This document shows, piece after piece, positions 27,385 to 35,350 of a stretch of 64,000 nt of DNA. Within the stretch, counting starts at the first letter, position 1. Each line of letters starts with the position of its first letter. The position numbers were made by a program, and so were the translations under genes. Source of the DNA: Marinobacter nanhaiticus D15-8W (GTDB lineage Bacteria > Pseudomonadota > Gammaproteobacteria > Pseudomonadales > Oleiphilaceae). The DNA lies in contig NZ_AP028878.1 in assembly GCF_036511935.1 (NCBI RefSeq), positions 4,216,001 to 4,280,000 on the forward strand. The letters are read 5' to 3'. The notes beneath the pieces are model-generated. The model was not told the origin of the DNA. It was given only the letters and a program-made list of their open reading frames with translations, and ran no database searches.

Positions 27385-28761
27385 TCAGGCGGATACCTCC
27401 TTCAGGACTCGCTCCAGCATAGGGTCCTTGCCGTCTTCCCGCCCCCTGCGCCCCAGGAACGGCAGGCGTATGTGCGGGGGAATGCCCGTATCTTCGTAGA
27501 CCTGGCCGTCGAACGCTTCATAAACCTCGTTGGAGAGGGTGAAGTGCCAGCCGTTGGGCAGGTGGCGCTCCAGCGTGTCGGAGAGGATACCGTGGGTCGG
27601 GTCACCGATGAGGGTCAGACCTGGGCGCTGCAACAGTGACAGCACGAAGATTTCAGCAGCACTGGCGGTGAGTTCACTGGTCAGCAGATAGAGGTTACCG
27701 CGATAGCTGCCGGAGCCCGCTGGGTCGACATAGACCGGTTGCTTGCCGGTAAAGCCAGTGACCTTGCGGGCATACTTGCTGAAGGCCAGACGCTTGCGAT
27801 CGAGCAGGTAAGCGGCGATGCGCAGGGCGACACCGTCGTAGCCGCCGCCATTGGTTCGGATATCCACCACCAGGTTGGGTAGCCCACCCAGATCCGCCAG
27901 CACCTGCTGCATCACCCGGTCCGTGACCCTGATGTCATCGGCCGGGTGACCGATACGCCCGCACAGGCCGGCCATGGCGCGGATATTGAGATAGCCCGTG
28001 GACGGGCCCAGACGCCCCCACTCCATCAACCTGGCCGCCCCGTGCTCGACGCCTTTCATCAGGTATTCTTCGTGGATTACTTCCCGCAGCCAGGCTTTCA
28101 GGTCGTCCAGGTAGGTGGCCAGTTCCCGCCCATCGCTGGAGGCTTCCAGTTCCCGTTCCAGCCGGTTATACAGCGAAGGGAGAGCACCGGCACTGAAGTG
28201 CCCCCAGGGCGAATGTAGGCGAATATGGCCGTCCCTGAGCGGCCGCAACATCGCCGCCAGGTTGGAAAACAGGGCTTCCCGTGAACTACGACGGTGGACC
28301 TTCGGACGAAAGCGCTGATAGCTCTCGTGCCAATCCACGCCCTTGAGGTCGAACAGGGCGTAGTGTTCGTCGAACGTCCGCCAGAAAACCTCGAAATTGA
28401 AGACCGGATCCCGGGCCTCATGCATCCGGGTGGCAGCCGCAGTCGGAGGCAGCGCCTTGAGTCGACGAAAATGGATGCGAGCCACCCCGGTGACCCGGTG
28501 CGCGCTGAACGTCTGCTCGCCGGGCGACACGCGCAAATCGTCATAGTAGAGCGCCAACTCGTCGAGACTGCCGGTGAATGTCTCCTGGCAGCTGATCGCG
28601 GTTTCTTCGAAAAGGGTGTATTCATCCGGCTCGATGAGCAACACCTTGCCATAGCCACGGGAGCGCCAGACGCCCTGAAGCGCCTTGAAATCCGCTATAC
28701 CGGCGGATTCATCGAGGGATTCGGCCAAGACCATATCGATCGCCCGTCCTCTTGATGACAC
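27385..28761 (-). CDS. S41-family peptidase (tricorn/C-terminal-processing type)
   Basis: This 458-residue protein has an S41 peptidase core in its C-terminal half: STGYLNIRAMAG, LVVDIRTNGGGYDGVALRIA, YLLTSELTASAAEIFVLSLL (nucleophile Ser in TASAAE) and GDPTHGILSD. A clear PDZ domain is not visible. The N-terminal half contains DEHYALFDLKGVDW, a feature of S41 proteins of the tricorn-core type. No signal peptide is seen. The start is uncertain: a GTG at 28761 without a ribosome binding site, or ATG at 28734. Confidence 0.8.
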   Translation of the reverse strand: MSSRGRAIDMVLAESLDESAGIADFKALQGVWRSRGYGKVLLIEPDEYTLFEETAISCQETFTGSLDELALYYDDLRVSPGEQTFSAHRVTGVARIHFRRLKALPPTAAATRMHEARDPVFNFEVFWRTFDEHYALFDLKGVDWHESYQRFRPKVHRRSSREALFSNLAAMLRPLRDGHIRLHSPWGHFSAGALPSLYNRLERELEASSDGRELATYLDDLKAWLREVIHEEYLMKGVEHGAARLMEWGRLGPSTGYLNIRAMAGLCGRIGHPADDIRVTDRVMQQVLADLGGLPNLVVDIRTNGGGYDGVALRIAAYLLDRKRLAFSKYARKVTGFTGKQPVYVDPAGSGSYRGNLYLLTSELTASAAEIFVLSLLQRPGLTLIGDPTHGILSDTLERHLPNGWHFTLSNEVYEAFDGQVYEDTGIPPHIRLPFLGRRGREDGKDPMLERVLKEVSA

Positions 28762-28823
28762 CCAAACAACCTATTCAGGACACTCGCATGCATGGGCGTG
28801 TACGGGGGCAACCGCGATATCCA

Positions 28824-28967
28824 TCACCGCTTCTGCCAGGTGCCATCCGGTTGACAGACGAGCGGACCTATCACTGTGCCCGTGGGGTATGAGCGGCCGT
28901 TATAGGTGCAGTCCGCGAGGGTTTCGGCCGCGAAGAACAGGCACGCCAACATGATAAGGCCCCTCAC
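28824..28967 (-). CDS. 47-residue secreted peptide, translationally coupled
   Basis: A short frame starts at GTG (28967) and overlaps the TGA of the upstream gene in a GTGA junction, with AGGAAGG just before it. The product has a hydrophobic signal sequence (GLIMLACLFFAAETLA) and a mature part of about 28 residues, DCTYNGRSYPTGTVIGP then LVCQPDGTWQKR. The mature part has two Cys and the C-x-NG-x-x-Y-x-x-G...C-x-PDGTW pattern seen in small periplasmic proteins of unknown role. Coupling and the Cys pair argue that it is real and disulfide-bonded. Function unknown. Confidence 0.6.
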   Translation of the reverse strand: MRGLIMLACLFFAAETLADCTYNGRSYPTGTVIGPLVCQPDGTWQKR

Positions 28968-29830
28968 CGTTCACCTTCCTCGGCAGGAATAGCCATGGAA
29001 ACGAACGCCTCCTCGTTCATCACCGTTTTGACCTGATAACCCAACGGCACAATGTACAGCAGTGCTCGCTGGAGCTGATCGCCCGCCGCGCTGCCATACA
29101 GTCTCTCAGCCGTGTTGGTATTGATCATGACGACGTCCTTGGCGGTTTCATCGGCCGGCAATGTGCAGTGGAAGGGCTTCTCTGCATATACCGACACCAT
29201 CCTCGGAGACTGCTCACCACTGGTGAGCAGCAGATCGTGACCAATGAACCGGTGTTTGCGCGATGAACAGACCGCCGCATCGCTGTCTGAAATCTGCGAG
29301 GCGGGCACCCGGGTGACACGCACGGGTATCCCTTCCTGCTGGAAGATCCCTTCCTGCCTGTTGGAGGCTTCCCGCAGACGCACCGCGGCCGGAGAATCAT
29401 GATCGAGCTCGATAATTTCCAGGGCAGCGCTGAGACTGTGGATGTTCCGATAGGTGTGAAACTGGTGGTCGAACGGGCCTGCGCCATCAACCAGCAGGCC
29501 TATGATCTCTTTGGAAAGCTCGTCCTGGGGCGACAACCGACGCAGGTAGTCCACGAACTCGGTGCTGTCGATGCTATAGAGACCGTAGCGTTCCCTGAGC
29601 ATGGCCCGCACGATGTCGGCCTGAGCCTGGTCCGCCATCACATCATCGAGGAGTTTGGATAGCTCGTACTCCCGGCCACTGAAATCAAGAACGATGGAAT
29701 TGCCGCCCTTGGTCTCCACCTTGAACAGGCCCGGGCCGGAACTGCTGAGCATCATGTAGGTAAAAAACGCAGCAAACAGGAGCACCGCCACAACCACAAG
29801 GCTCGTGTTGATCTTGGTGCCTTCACTCAT
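28964..29830 (-). CDS. Uncharacterised membrane-anchored protein
   Basis: The 288-residue protein has one N-terminal transmembrane helix (SLVVVAVLLFAAFFTYMMLS) and a periplasmic remainder. I do not recognise a family. Visible features are LSKLLDDVMADQAQADIVRA, a VDYLRRLSPQDE segment and single Cys residues in AAVCSSRKH and PFHCTLPAD. AAGGAGG lies 9 bases before the ATG at 29830; the frame upstream to 29887 is rejected. It is followed by, and coupled to, the 47-residue peptide gene. Confidence 0.7.
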   Translation of the reverse strand: MSEGTKINTSLVVVAVLLFAAFFTYMMLSSSGPGLFKVETKGGNSIVLDFSGREYELSKLLDDVMADQAQADIVRAMLRERYGLYSIDSTEFVDYLRRLSPQDELSKEIIGLLVDGAGPFDHQFHTYRNIHSLSAALEIIELDHDSPAAVRLREASNRQEGIFQQEGIPVRVTRVPASQISDSDAAVCSSRKHRFIGHDLLLTSGEQSPRMVSVYAEKPFHCTLPADETAKDVVMINTNTAERLYGSAAGDQLQRALLYIVPLGYQVKTVMNEEAFVSMAIPAEEGER

Positions 29831-30229
29831 GACGACAACCCTCCTTTCGGCACGCGACCGAGCATTCGGAGGATTCCCTGACGGCAAGAGCCGCTATTGC
29901 ATGAGACATGCTCTAACGAAGGAATCAGCGGCGGTCCGGAGTTGATCCTACAACCACCCGGGCCCTGGTGGCCTATGCCGCAGGGCCCTATTGGTTACTC
30001 TAGTTCATCACCTGCAGAACTCAAGCGGCGCATCGGGTGAAGCGTCCTTGAGAAGACACCCAGCCACGTAATCCCGTAGTCGCCCAGCCGCGATATACGC
30101 AAACGGGCTTCCAAATCCATTTGCTATCACCACAGGGCCTCTTCCTACGGATTGTCCCACTCCGGCACAGTGTTCTCGCCCTCATCCCGCGTCGCCAAGG
30201 GGCCCGAGGCTCTCCTATTCTTCTGCACC
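29831..30229. other. 399-base stretch without a convincing gene
   Basis: No frame here has both a plausible start and a recognisable product. One minus-strand frame of about 41 codons (around 30000-30125) reads ISRLGDYGITWLGVF and then SRTLHPMRRLSSAGDELE before a stop. It has the look of protein-like or repeat-derived sequence, possibly a gene remnant. I could not assign it. Confidence 0.3.
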
Positions 30230-30574
30230 CTATAGATCGAAAAACAGGCCGACTACCTTAATATCGTCACCTTCCCCGGACAGATAGAGGTGCCAAAGCA
30301 CATCCTCCTCCGCCAGTTCATATTTCACTCGCCAGAGCACGAGGTGCTCTTTGACCTTCTCGAATTGGGCGAGGTACTCGATGGAGACGACATCACCCAA
30401 AGGCTCCAGACCGACCGCCGCCTCAGCGAACTCCACCTCGGTTAGTTTCCCGTTCACATCGGGTACGAGCTCAACCAATCGGTCGTAATCTGCGTCGGCA
30501 TGAGCTTCTATTATGCTCTCGATGAATGGCCGGCCAATCCGTTCTGCATTGTCGTCATTTATCTCACCTTTCAC
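30230..30574 (-). CDS. Hypothetical acidic protein, GTG start
   Basis: This 114-residue acidic protein contains RPFIESIIEAHADADYDRL, FAEAAVGLEPLGDVVSIEYL and HLVLWRVKYELAEEDVLWHL. The pattern, with alternating strands after a helical start, suggests an NTF2-like fold, but I recognise no family. The start is taken as GTG at 30574 because AAGGAG lies 8 bases upstream. A longer frame to 30637 lacks such a site. It borders the transposase element on its left. Confidence 0.6.
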   Translation of the reverse strand: MKGEINDDNAERIGRPFIESIIEAHADADYDRLVELVPDVNGKLTEVEFAEAAVGLEPLGDVVSIEYLAQFEKVKEHLVLWRVKYELAEEDVLWHLYLSGEGDDIKVVGLFFDL

Positions 30575-30637
30575 GCGCTCTGCTCCTTGCACAATCCATG
30601 TCTTATTCAGCTTCCCAGAGGGCATCACCAGTGTCAC

Positions 30638-30690
30638 CTCTCCAGGGACTCCCTCTCCAGTGTGCGCTCTCCAGAGTCTCCAGTGTGGAC
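30638..30690. repeat. Imperfect CTCTCCAG repeats upstream of the transposase gene
   Basis: CTCTCCAG occurs at about 30638, 30653 and 30667, with a GTCTCCAG at about 30676. The spacings are 9-15 bases. The series ends at the left inverted repeat of the transposase element. Confidence 0.5.
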
Positions 30691-30767
30691 ACCCACCGAA
30701 ACCATAGCTGCACTCGCCATCTTCTGATACTGTTCATCCATACAGTAATCGAAAGAAGGAACTGCCA

Positions 30768-31748
30768 ATGCCCCGGGCAAGGAAAGCCCAGGTCGCCGTC
30801 GAAGCGACCCCCTATTATCACTGCGTCAGCCGCTGTGTCCGCCGCGCCTTTCTCTGTGGCCGGGATCATGTAACAGGTCAGGATTTCTCCCATCGCAGGG
30901 CCTGGATTGAAAACCGCCTACTCAAGCTCGCTACCGTCTTTGCCCTGGATATCTGCGCCTACGCCGTGATGAGCAACCATGTCCACGTGGTGCTGCATAT
31001 CAACCAGGCCGAAGCCGAACAGTGGTCTTTGAGAACGACCGTCGAGCGCTGGCATCAGTTGTTCAAAGGCACGCTCTTCAGCCAACGCTACCTGCGGGGC
31101 GAGCCGTTGCGGGACATCGAACAACGCAAACTGGAAGAACAGGCCGAGACCTGGCGGGCCCGACTGCAGGACATCAGCTGGTTTATGCGTTGTCTGAACG
31201 AGGACATCGCCCGGCGTGCCAACCTGGAGGATGGCTGTACCGGCCGATTCTGGGAGGGTCGCTTTAAGTCCCAGGCGTTGCTGGATGAGCAGGCCCTGGC
31301 CGCCTGCCTGGCATACGTCGATCTGAACCCCGTGCGTGCGGGCATCGCAAAAACGCCGGAGGCCAGCGTGTTCACCTCGGTCAGGGCCCGGGTACGGCAA
31401 CACCTTCGTGAAGCCCACTCCCAGCCCTTCGGCCTCTTTCCGTTTGCGGGTAATCCGCGAAATGGCATGCCGGCAGGGTTACCCTTCCGTTTGGAGGACT
31501 ACCTGGAACTGGTGGACTGGACCGGCCGTCAGCTGAGGGACGACAAGAAAGGCCACATTCCCGACGCGTTGCCGCCCATACTCCAACGTCTCGCCATCGA
31601 TCCTCAGCATTGGCTCTACATGAGTCGGAGTTTTGAGAGCCGCTTCAAAGGTTTGGTCGGTACAGTATTCAGCTTGAAAGCTGCCTGCCAACAGCTGGGT
31701 TACCGACGAACCGTTGGCCTGGGTAATTGCCAAGTACTGTTGGGATAG
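30768..31748 (+). CDS. Y1/REP-associated tyrosine transposase
   Basis: This 326-residue protein is a member of the IS200-like Y1 transposase superfamily of the REP-associated (RAYT) type. Key features are YYHCVSRCVRRAFLCG near the N-terminus, the metal-binding HxH in MSNHVHVVLHI, then LNEDIARRANLEDGCTGRFW and EGRFKSQALL, with the candidate nucleophile Tyr in AYVDLNPVRAG. The C-terminal extension (LPPILQRLAIDPQHWLYMS, CQQLGYRRTVGL) is usual for the long subgroup. AAGGA is 6 bases upstream of the ATG. The gene looks intact. Its last 180 bases are duplicated 470 bases downstream. Confidence 0.88.
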   Translation: MPRARKAQVAVEATPYYHCVSRCVRRAFLCGRDHVTGQDFSHRRAWIENRLLKLATVFALDICAYAVMSNHVHVVLHINQAEAEQWSLRTTVERWHQLFKGTLFSQRYLRGEPLRDIEQRKLEEQAETWRARLQDISWFMRCLNEDIARRANLEDGCTGRFWEGRFKSQALLDEQALAACLAYVDLNPVRAGIAKTPEASVFTSVRARVRQHLREAHSQPFGLFPFAGNPRNGMPAGLPFRLEDYLELVDWTGRQLRDDKKGHIPDALPPILQRLAIDPQHWLYMSRSFESRFKGLVGTVFSLKAACQQLGYRRTVGLGNCQVLLG

Positions 31749-31974
31749 CCCACCTAAACCATACCACCACCGAATCACCCCTGCCCTCCTTGAGTGGCAG
31801 CAGCCCTCTATTGTCCGAAATGTCGTATTGCCGGGTTTGCCCTACAGCAGAACGCGATTCGCTAGTAATTTCCTGTCTGATCAAACCCATTTAGGTAGCA
31901 TCGACGGGATTGATTAGGGCAGTTGCGTGAGTCTGCCGAATCTTGGGTTCATTTTGAGGTGGGTGTCCTATTTA
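31562..31974 (+). repeat. Direct repeat copy 1 (3' end of the transposase gene and downstream)
   Basis: This 413-base stretch, from CGACGCGTTGCCGCCC inside the transposase gene to GGTGGGTGTCCTATTTA, recurs at 32032-32446 with a few percent differences. The copies are separated by 57 bases holding two further GGnGGGTGTCCTATTTA motifs. Confidence 0.9.
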
Positions 31975-32031
31975 ATCAGTTGAGGTGGGTGTCCTATTTA
32001 CTCAACTAAGGAGGGTGTCCTATTTACTTTT

Positions 32032-32446
32032 CGACGCGTTGCCGCCCATACTCCAACGTCTCGCCATCGATCCTCAGCATTGGCTCTACATGAGTCGGCG
32101 TTTTGAGAGCCGCTTCAAAGGATTGGTTGGTACCGCTTTCAGTCTAAAGACGGCCTGCCAGCAGCTGGGTTACCGACGAACCGTTGGCCTGGGTAGTTGC
32201 CAAGTACTGTTGGGATAGCCCACCTAAACCATACCACCACCCGAATCCCCCTCTGCCCTCCTTGAGTGGCAGCAGTCCTCTATTGTCCGAAATGTCGTAT
32301 TGCCGGGTTTGCCCTACAGCAGAACGCGATTCGCTAATAATTTCCTGTCTGATCAAACCCATTTAGGTAGCATCGACGGTATTGATTAGGGCAGTTGCGT
32401 GAGTCTGCCGAATCTTGGGTTCATTTTGAGGTGGGTGTCCTATTTA
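32032..32446 (+). repeat. Direct repeat copy 2
   Basis: This second copy of the 31562-31974 segment is 415 bases long. It ends 6 bases before an attC-like box (32453-32459) that belongs to the neighbouring integron cassette, so its arrival cut that attC site. Confidence 0.9.
32034..32218 (+). pseudogene. Truncated transposase 3' end
   Basis: This fragment encodes only the last 61 residues of the transposase (ALPPILQRLAIDPQHWLYMS to QVLLG), with a few substitutions. It has no start of its own; the open frame upstream (from 31985) is the repeat-motif region. Confidence 0.85.
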
Positions 32447-32452
32447 CTTATT

Positions 32453-32459
32453 GTTAGCT
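32453..32459 (-). other. Remnant attC R'' box of the Septu cassette
   Basis: On the minus strand, 7 bases past the stop of the HNH gene, AGCTAAC matches the R'' consensus (RYYYAAC form, one deviation). It is followed by AAT, as in the intact attC at 34591-34662. The rest of the site is missing and is replaced by the transposase-repeat segment. Confidence 0.5.
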
Positions 32460-32466
32460 GTGAATT

Positions 32467-33162
32467 TCATGAACTCATTGCCTCGAGGTGGCTAGTTTTG
32501 GCAATTTCCTTGCCGCGCAGCACTACATCTTCAATACAAGACAGAATGAAGTGCTCCTCAATACCCGTTTTAGCATCCATCAGTTCTTTATGCAGAAGTC
32601 CAATTTTATTCTTTACTTCTAATGAAATATTCCCATAGTCAGTGAATCTATATAGAAATCTAAGAAGCCCGCAGATCTCAATGGTTTCTTTTCCCTTGGA
32701 GTCTAGGGGTATAAAAAAAAGGGAAGATTTTAAAATCTTTATGTGATTTTTGTATTCATCCAGATTCGGGTGGACAAATATATAGTCTTCGCTTTTTGTG
32801 GGTAGAGTCTTCCTTGTAGGGTTTTTCAATACGTTTTTATTTGTTTTTGATTGATTGCAATCCTTGCATGCAACGCACAGATTTAATGGGGAAAACATAA
32901 ATTGCGGATACTGATCCTTTGGAATAATGTGCTCAGTATCCCAAACAGCATTATGATCGACTTCATTGCGTTGACGACAATAAGGGCAAGTATAGTCTTG
33001 AGTCAAAATATAGTGATCTTTGATATGTTTTTTAGCTTTTGTCAACTCACTATCATCAGTTTTATCCCAGTAGCTTCCTTTCTTTTCCATAGGTTCTAAC
33101 GAATTATAGGCATCAATCTTTGCTTTAATATCATCAGAATATTTTACTAAACGCCCAGTCAT
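32467..33162 (-). CDS. ptuB: PtuB-like HNH endonuclease (Septu defence)
   Basis: This 231-residue HNH nuclease has a CPYC knuckle followed by the HNH motif (DTEHIIPK, then LNLCVACKDCNQSK), with paired Cys for structural zinc. In Septu systems PtuB is the nuclease effector bound to the ATPase PtuA. The ATG at 33162 overlaps the TGA of the ATPase gene by one base (TGATG); a TTG codon one triplet earlier is an alternative. Base composition is clearly AT-rich against the high-GC neighbours, a sign of transfer. It is the last gene of its integron cassette. Confidence 0.75.
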   Translation of the reverse strand: MTGRLVKYSDDIKAKIDAYNSLEPMEKKGSYWDKTDDSELTKAKKHIKDHYILTQDYTCPYCRQRNEVDHNAVWDTEHIIPKDQYPQFMFSPLNLCVACKDCNQSKTNKNVLKNPTRKTLPTKSEDYIFVHPNLDEYKNHIKILKSSLFFIPLDSKGKETIEICGLLRFLYRFTDYGNISLEVKNKIGLLHKELMDAKTGIEEHFILSCIEDVVLRGKEIAKTSHLEAMSS

Positions 33163-34535
33163 CAAGAAACTTCCCCCATAACTTCTTCCGCCATATCCAT
33201 AAGTTTCTTAACAGGATCTGAGTCATTTAGCATATCTTTAAGGAGAAGTATTTTTTTGATGTTTTTAATAATATCAGGATCTAACTCGCCACTTTCACCA
33301 AAAGACGACAGCATTGAAATTAGCTCCCGACTAAGGTATTCATTTTTGTACCCAGGGGTTTTAAAAGTATTTGCTAGTTGAAAATCGACTGATTGATTAT
33401 TGACTAGAGAGCCATGAACTAGCTCTCCATCCTCCATCTTCATTAGGTAACAATTTTCATCTTCCAATTTTGAAACAATTAAAGGTGAGTGAGTTGCGAT
33501 TATAAAATGACACTGTTTGTAATCTCTAAATGTATTAATTAAAAGCTCAATATATTTTTCTTGCCACTCTGGGTGCAGGCATACTTCTGGCTCGTCAATA
33601 CATATTAAAGCACCATCAGTTATTTGGCTCGCAATACCTAGAATACTCATTACAACACTTTGTTCGCCAGAGCTTGCATCGCCTATTCTAAAAGCCTCAT
33701 GACTTTTACTCTTTTCTAGGTTGATATTTCTCAATCTTGCCAAGCCACTCTCTATGAGGAAAACAAGGTCATCCTGAATGGTTATAGAGTCTGCTGATAA
33801 AAACACTCCGTCTCTCATAAGAACAACTTCAAGCCTTGGCTTGTTAATTGAAAAATCCAACCTTTTATATATATCTAAAAAACGCTCAATTTTTTCAATA
33901 GACAACTCATTGTTGTCAGAATAGAACGATCGAAATCTACTCCTCCTTATAGGATTTGATCTTTCATTGTCAGCAAGGAATTCATCTATAAAATGCCCAA
34001 CTGGGTTGTTCGAGTTAAATAATTCTCTAACCTTAATTATAGGTATGTCGAAGTGATACCTAGCAGTAAGAATTGGCGAATAACCTAGATACTCCAAAAC
34101 GTCACAAATCCTTTCAGGTCTACTGATGTCCTCTTGGGCAGAAGTTATTAGAGATAGGAATATTTTTGCCATATAAGCCATTCCTAAATCGGTAGCTCTG
34201 AGGCTTCTAAGACCAAGGTAACTATAGTCATCATGAATGTTGTCGTGCAGATCTATTGGGAACTTATCAAAGGGACTAGTAGATACCGCAATAATTTTTG
34301 TTGGCTCTGAATATGCTGTTAATCGTCCAGATCTTTCACTTAGCAGGTCTTTCCTGTTTGTATAAATACCACCTCTATTGCTTCTGCCGACAAACTCTTC
34401 GATTATTGACTTCAGTAGTCTGCTTTTGCCAGTTCCATTTTTTCCGACAATGACAGTAAATATGTTTTCCAATTGTGGACTAGGCCCATCTGAAAAAGTA
34501 AATGTTTTGTTTTTATAGTGGTATTGATATAGCAA
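33162..34535 (-). CDS. ptuA: PtuA-like AAA ATPase (Septu defence), TTG start
   Basis: This 457-residue ABC/SMC-like ATPase has a Walker A VGKNGTGKS near residue 30, the signature SSGEQSVVMSILG, Walker B ALICIDEPEVCLHPEW and the switch His in IIATHSPLIVSKL. An ATPase of this kind directly coupled to an HNH gene is the Septu (PtuAB) arrangement, which blocks phage. No reverse transcriptase or msr-msd is nearby, so it is not a retron variant. The start codon is TTG at 34535, set by GAGGA 7 bases upstream; the ATG in between is out of frame. AT-rich, and carried in an integron cassette. Other AAA-HNH systems are possible. Confidence 0.75.
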   Translation of the reverse strand: MLYQYHYKNKTFTFSDGPSPQLENIFTVIVGKNGTGKSRLLKSIIEEFVGRSNRGGIYTNRKDLLSERSGRLTAYSEPTKIIAVSTSPFDKFPIDLHDNIHDDYSYLGLRSLRATDLGMAYMAKIFLSLITSAQEDISRPERICDVLEYLGYSPILTARYHFDIPIIKVRELFNSNNPVGHFIDEFLADNERSNPIRRSRFRSFYSDNNELSIEKIERFLDIYKRLDFSINKPRLEVVLMRDGVFLSADSITIQDDLVFLIESGLARLRNINLEKSKSHEAFRIGDASSGEQSVVMSILGIASQITDGALICIDEPEVCLHPEWQEKYIELLINTFRDYKQCHFIIATHSPLIVSKLEDENCYLMKMEDGELVHGSLVNNQSVDFQLANTFKTPGYKNEYLSRELISMLSSFGESGELDPDIIKNIKKILLLKDMLNDSDPVKKLMDMAEEVMGEVS

Positions 34536-34590
34536 AATACATTCCTCTATATTCCTAACGCTATGAAAGTTGGATGCTGAATAATTGTAA

Positions 34591-34662
34591 ATCTAACGCC
34601 AGCGTAACGGGCCGGTTTGGAGCGGCAGCGGAAAACCGGTCCCGTTGACGCATTGGTTAGCT
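34591..34662 (-). repeat. attC site of the 215-residue-protein cassette
   Basis: On the minus strand the 72-base site begins with R'' AGCTAAC and ends with R' GTTAGAT. The inner L boxes (GCGTCAACGGG at 34641-34651 and CCCGTTACGC at 34602-34611) are complementary except for one extra unpaired C, the extrahelical base typical of attC. R'' is exactly complementary to the cassette's own leading GTTAGCT (35344-35350). Confidence 0.8.
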
Positions 34663-34681
34663 GAGTCCAGATGGCCAGCGT

Positions 34682-35329
34682 TCATTGCTCCCACCAGAAC
34701 CTTCTTGTCTCGAGAGAGATAGCTTTTAAGCTCGAAATCACATTCTCCAAGCAATCAACCATCAAGCCATAATCAATGTCTGGAAGCCTTTCTCCCTGCC
34801 ACTTGGCATCGAAGGAAATTGGTTGGTGCGTAATGTTGTGGACAATCTCACTCCTTACCTTCGAATACGCAATGTTGCCGAGACTTCCTTTGTGGCAATG
34901 ATTTTCAAACCACTCTCTTTGTTTCGAGTTGCGAAAAAGGTGTGAAACAGCCTCGATCACAAAACCCTCTTCTCTCAATTCATACCCTATTTCGCTCAAT
35001 GCAATCGTGTAGTCCTGCATGTCAGGGTCGAACAATTTGGGAAGGTAAGAAAGCAAGCCAATCGGGTGAATTTTATCCCAAAAGCCATATCCGCTATGCT
35101 CAGCTAAGACTTTTGTGAAAGCAGCAGACTTTGAATAGTTCGGTATCGCTTTTCGTGGCGGATCGGTGTACTCCACTTCTTGATATTGCCTTGCTCCAAG
35201 AGCTTCGAGGTGGCAACAACACAGCATCAAAGCTTCCTCTTCTGAGATCTCCGATATAGCTCGGATCGTCTCAAGCTTCGATTCGAGATGCTTGAAGTAC
35301 GCCTCTATCAAACTATGTCTTGCATCCAT
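34682..35329 (-). CDS. Integron-cassette protein of unknown function
   Basis: I do not recognise a family in this 215-residue protein. It is mostly helical, with a CCCH cluster in ALMLCCCHLEALGA, then GYGFWDKIHPIGLLSYLPK and SEIVHNITHQP. It has no signal peptide or membrane segment. AAGG lies about 9 bases before the ATG. It fills a cassette bounded by GTTAGCT (35344-35350) and the attC at 34591-34662. Its neighbour in the array is the Septu cassette, so an anti-phage or toxin-antitoxin role is possible, but nothing in the sequence shows it. Confidence 0.75.
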   Translation of the reverse strand: MDARHSLIEAYFKHLESKLETIRAISEISEEEALMLCCCHLEALGARQYQEVEYTDPPRKAIPNYSKSAAFTKVLAEHSGYGFWDKIHPIGLLSYLPKLFDPDMQDYTIALSEIGYELREEGFVIEAVSHLFRNSKQREWFENHCHKGSLGNIAYSKVRSEIVHNITHQPISFDAKWQGERLPDIDYGLMVDCLENVISSLKAISLETRRFWWEQ

Positions 35330-35350
35330 GCGCTTTCACCTTCAGCTAAC

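Larger units (their letters stand above)
30687..31974 (+). mobile_element. REP-associated/IS200-like transposase element with 11-bp inverted ends
   Basis: The element carries one transposase gene. GGACACCCACC at 30687-30697 and its exact complement GGTGGGTGTCC at 31958-31968 form flanking inverted repeats. The right-hand motif, extended to GGTGGGTGTCCTATTTA, is repeated at 31984 and 32430 and, with one change, at 32010. Single-strand transposases of this family act on hairpin-forming repeats, so these motifs are likely their substrate. Exact element ends are uncertain. Confidence 0.6.

Noticed and set aside
32467..34535. Retron-type Septu system
   Set aside because: No reverse transcriptase gene or msr-msd-like RNA lies within the cassette or its neighbours.
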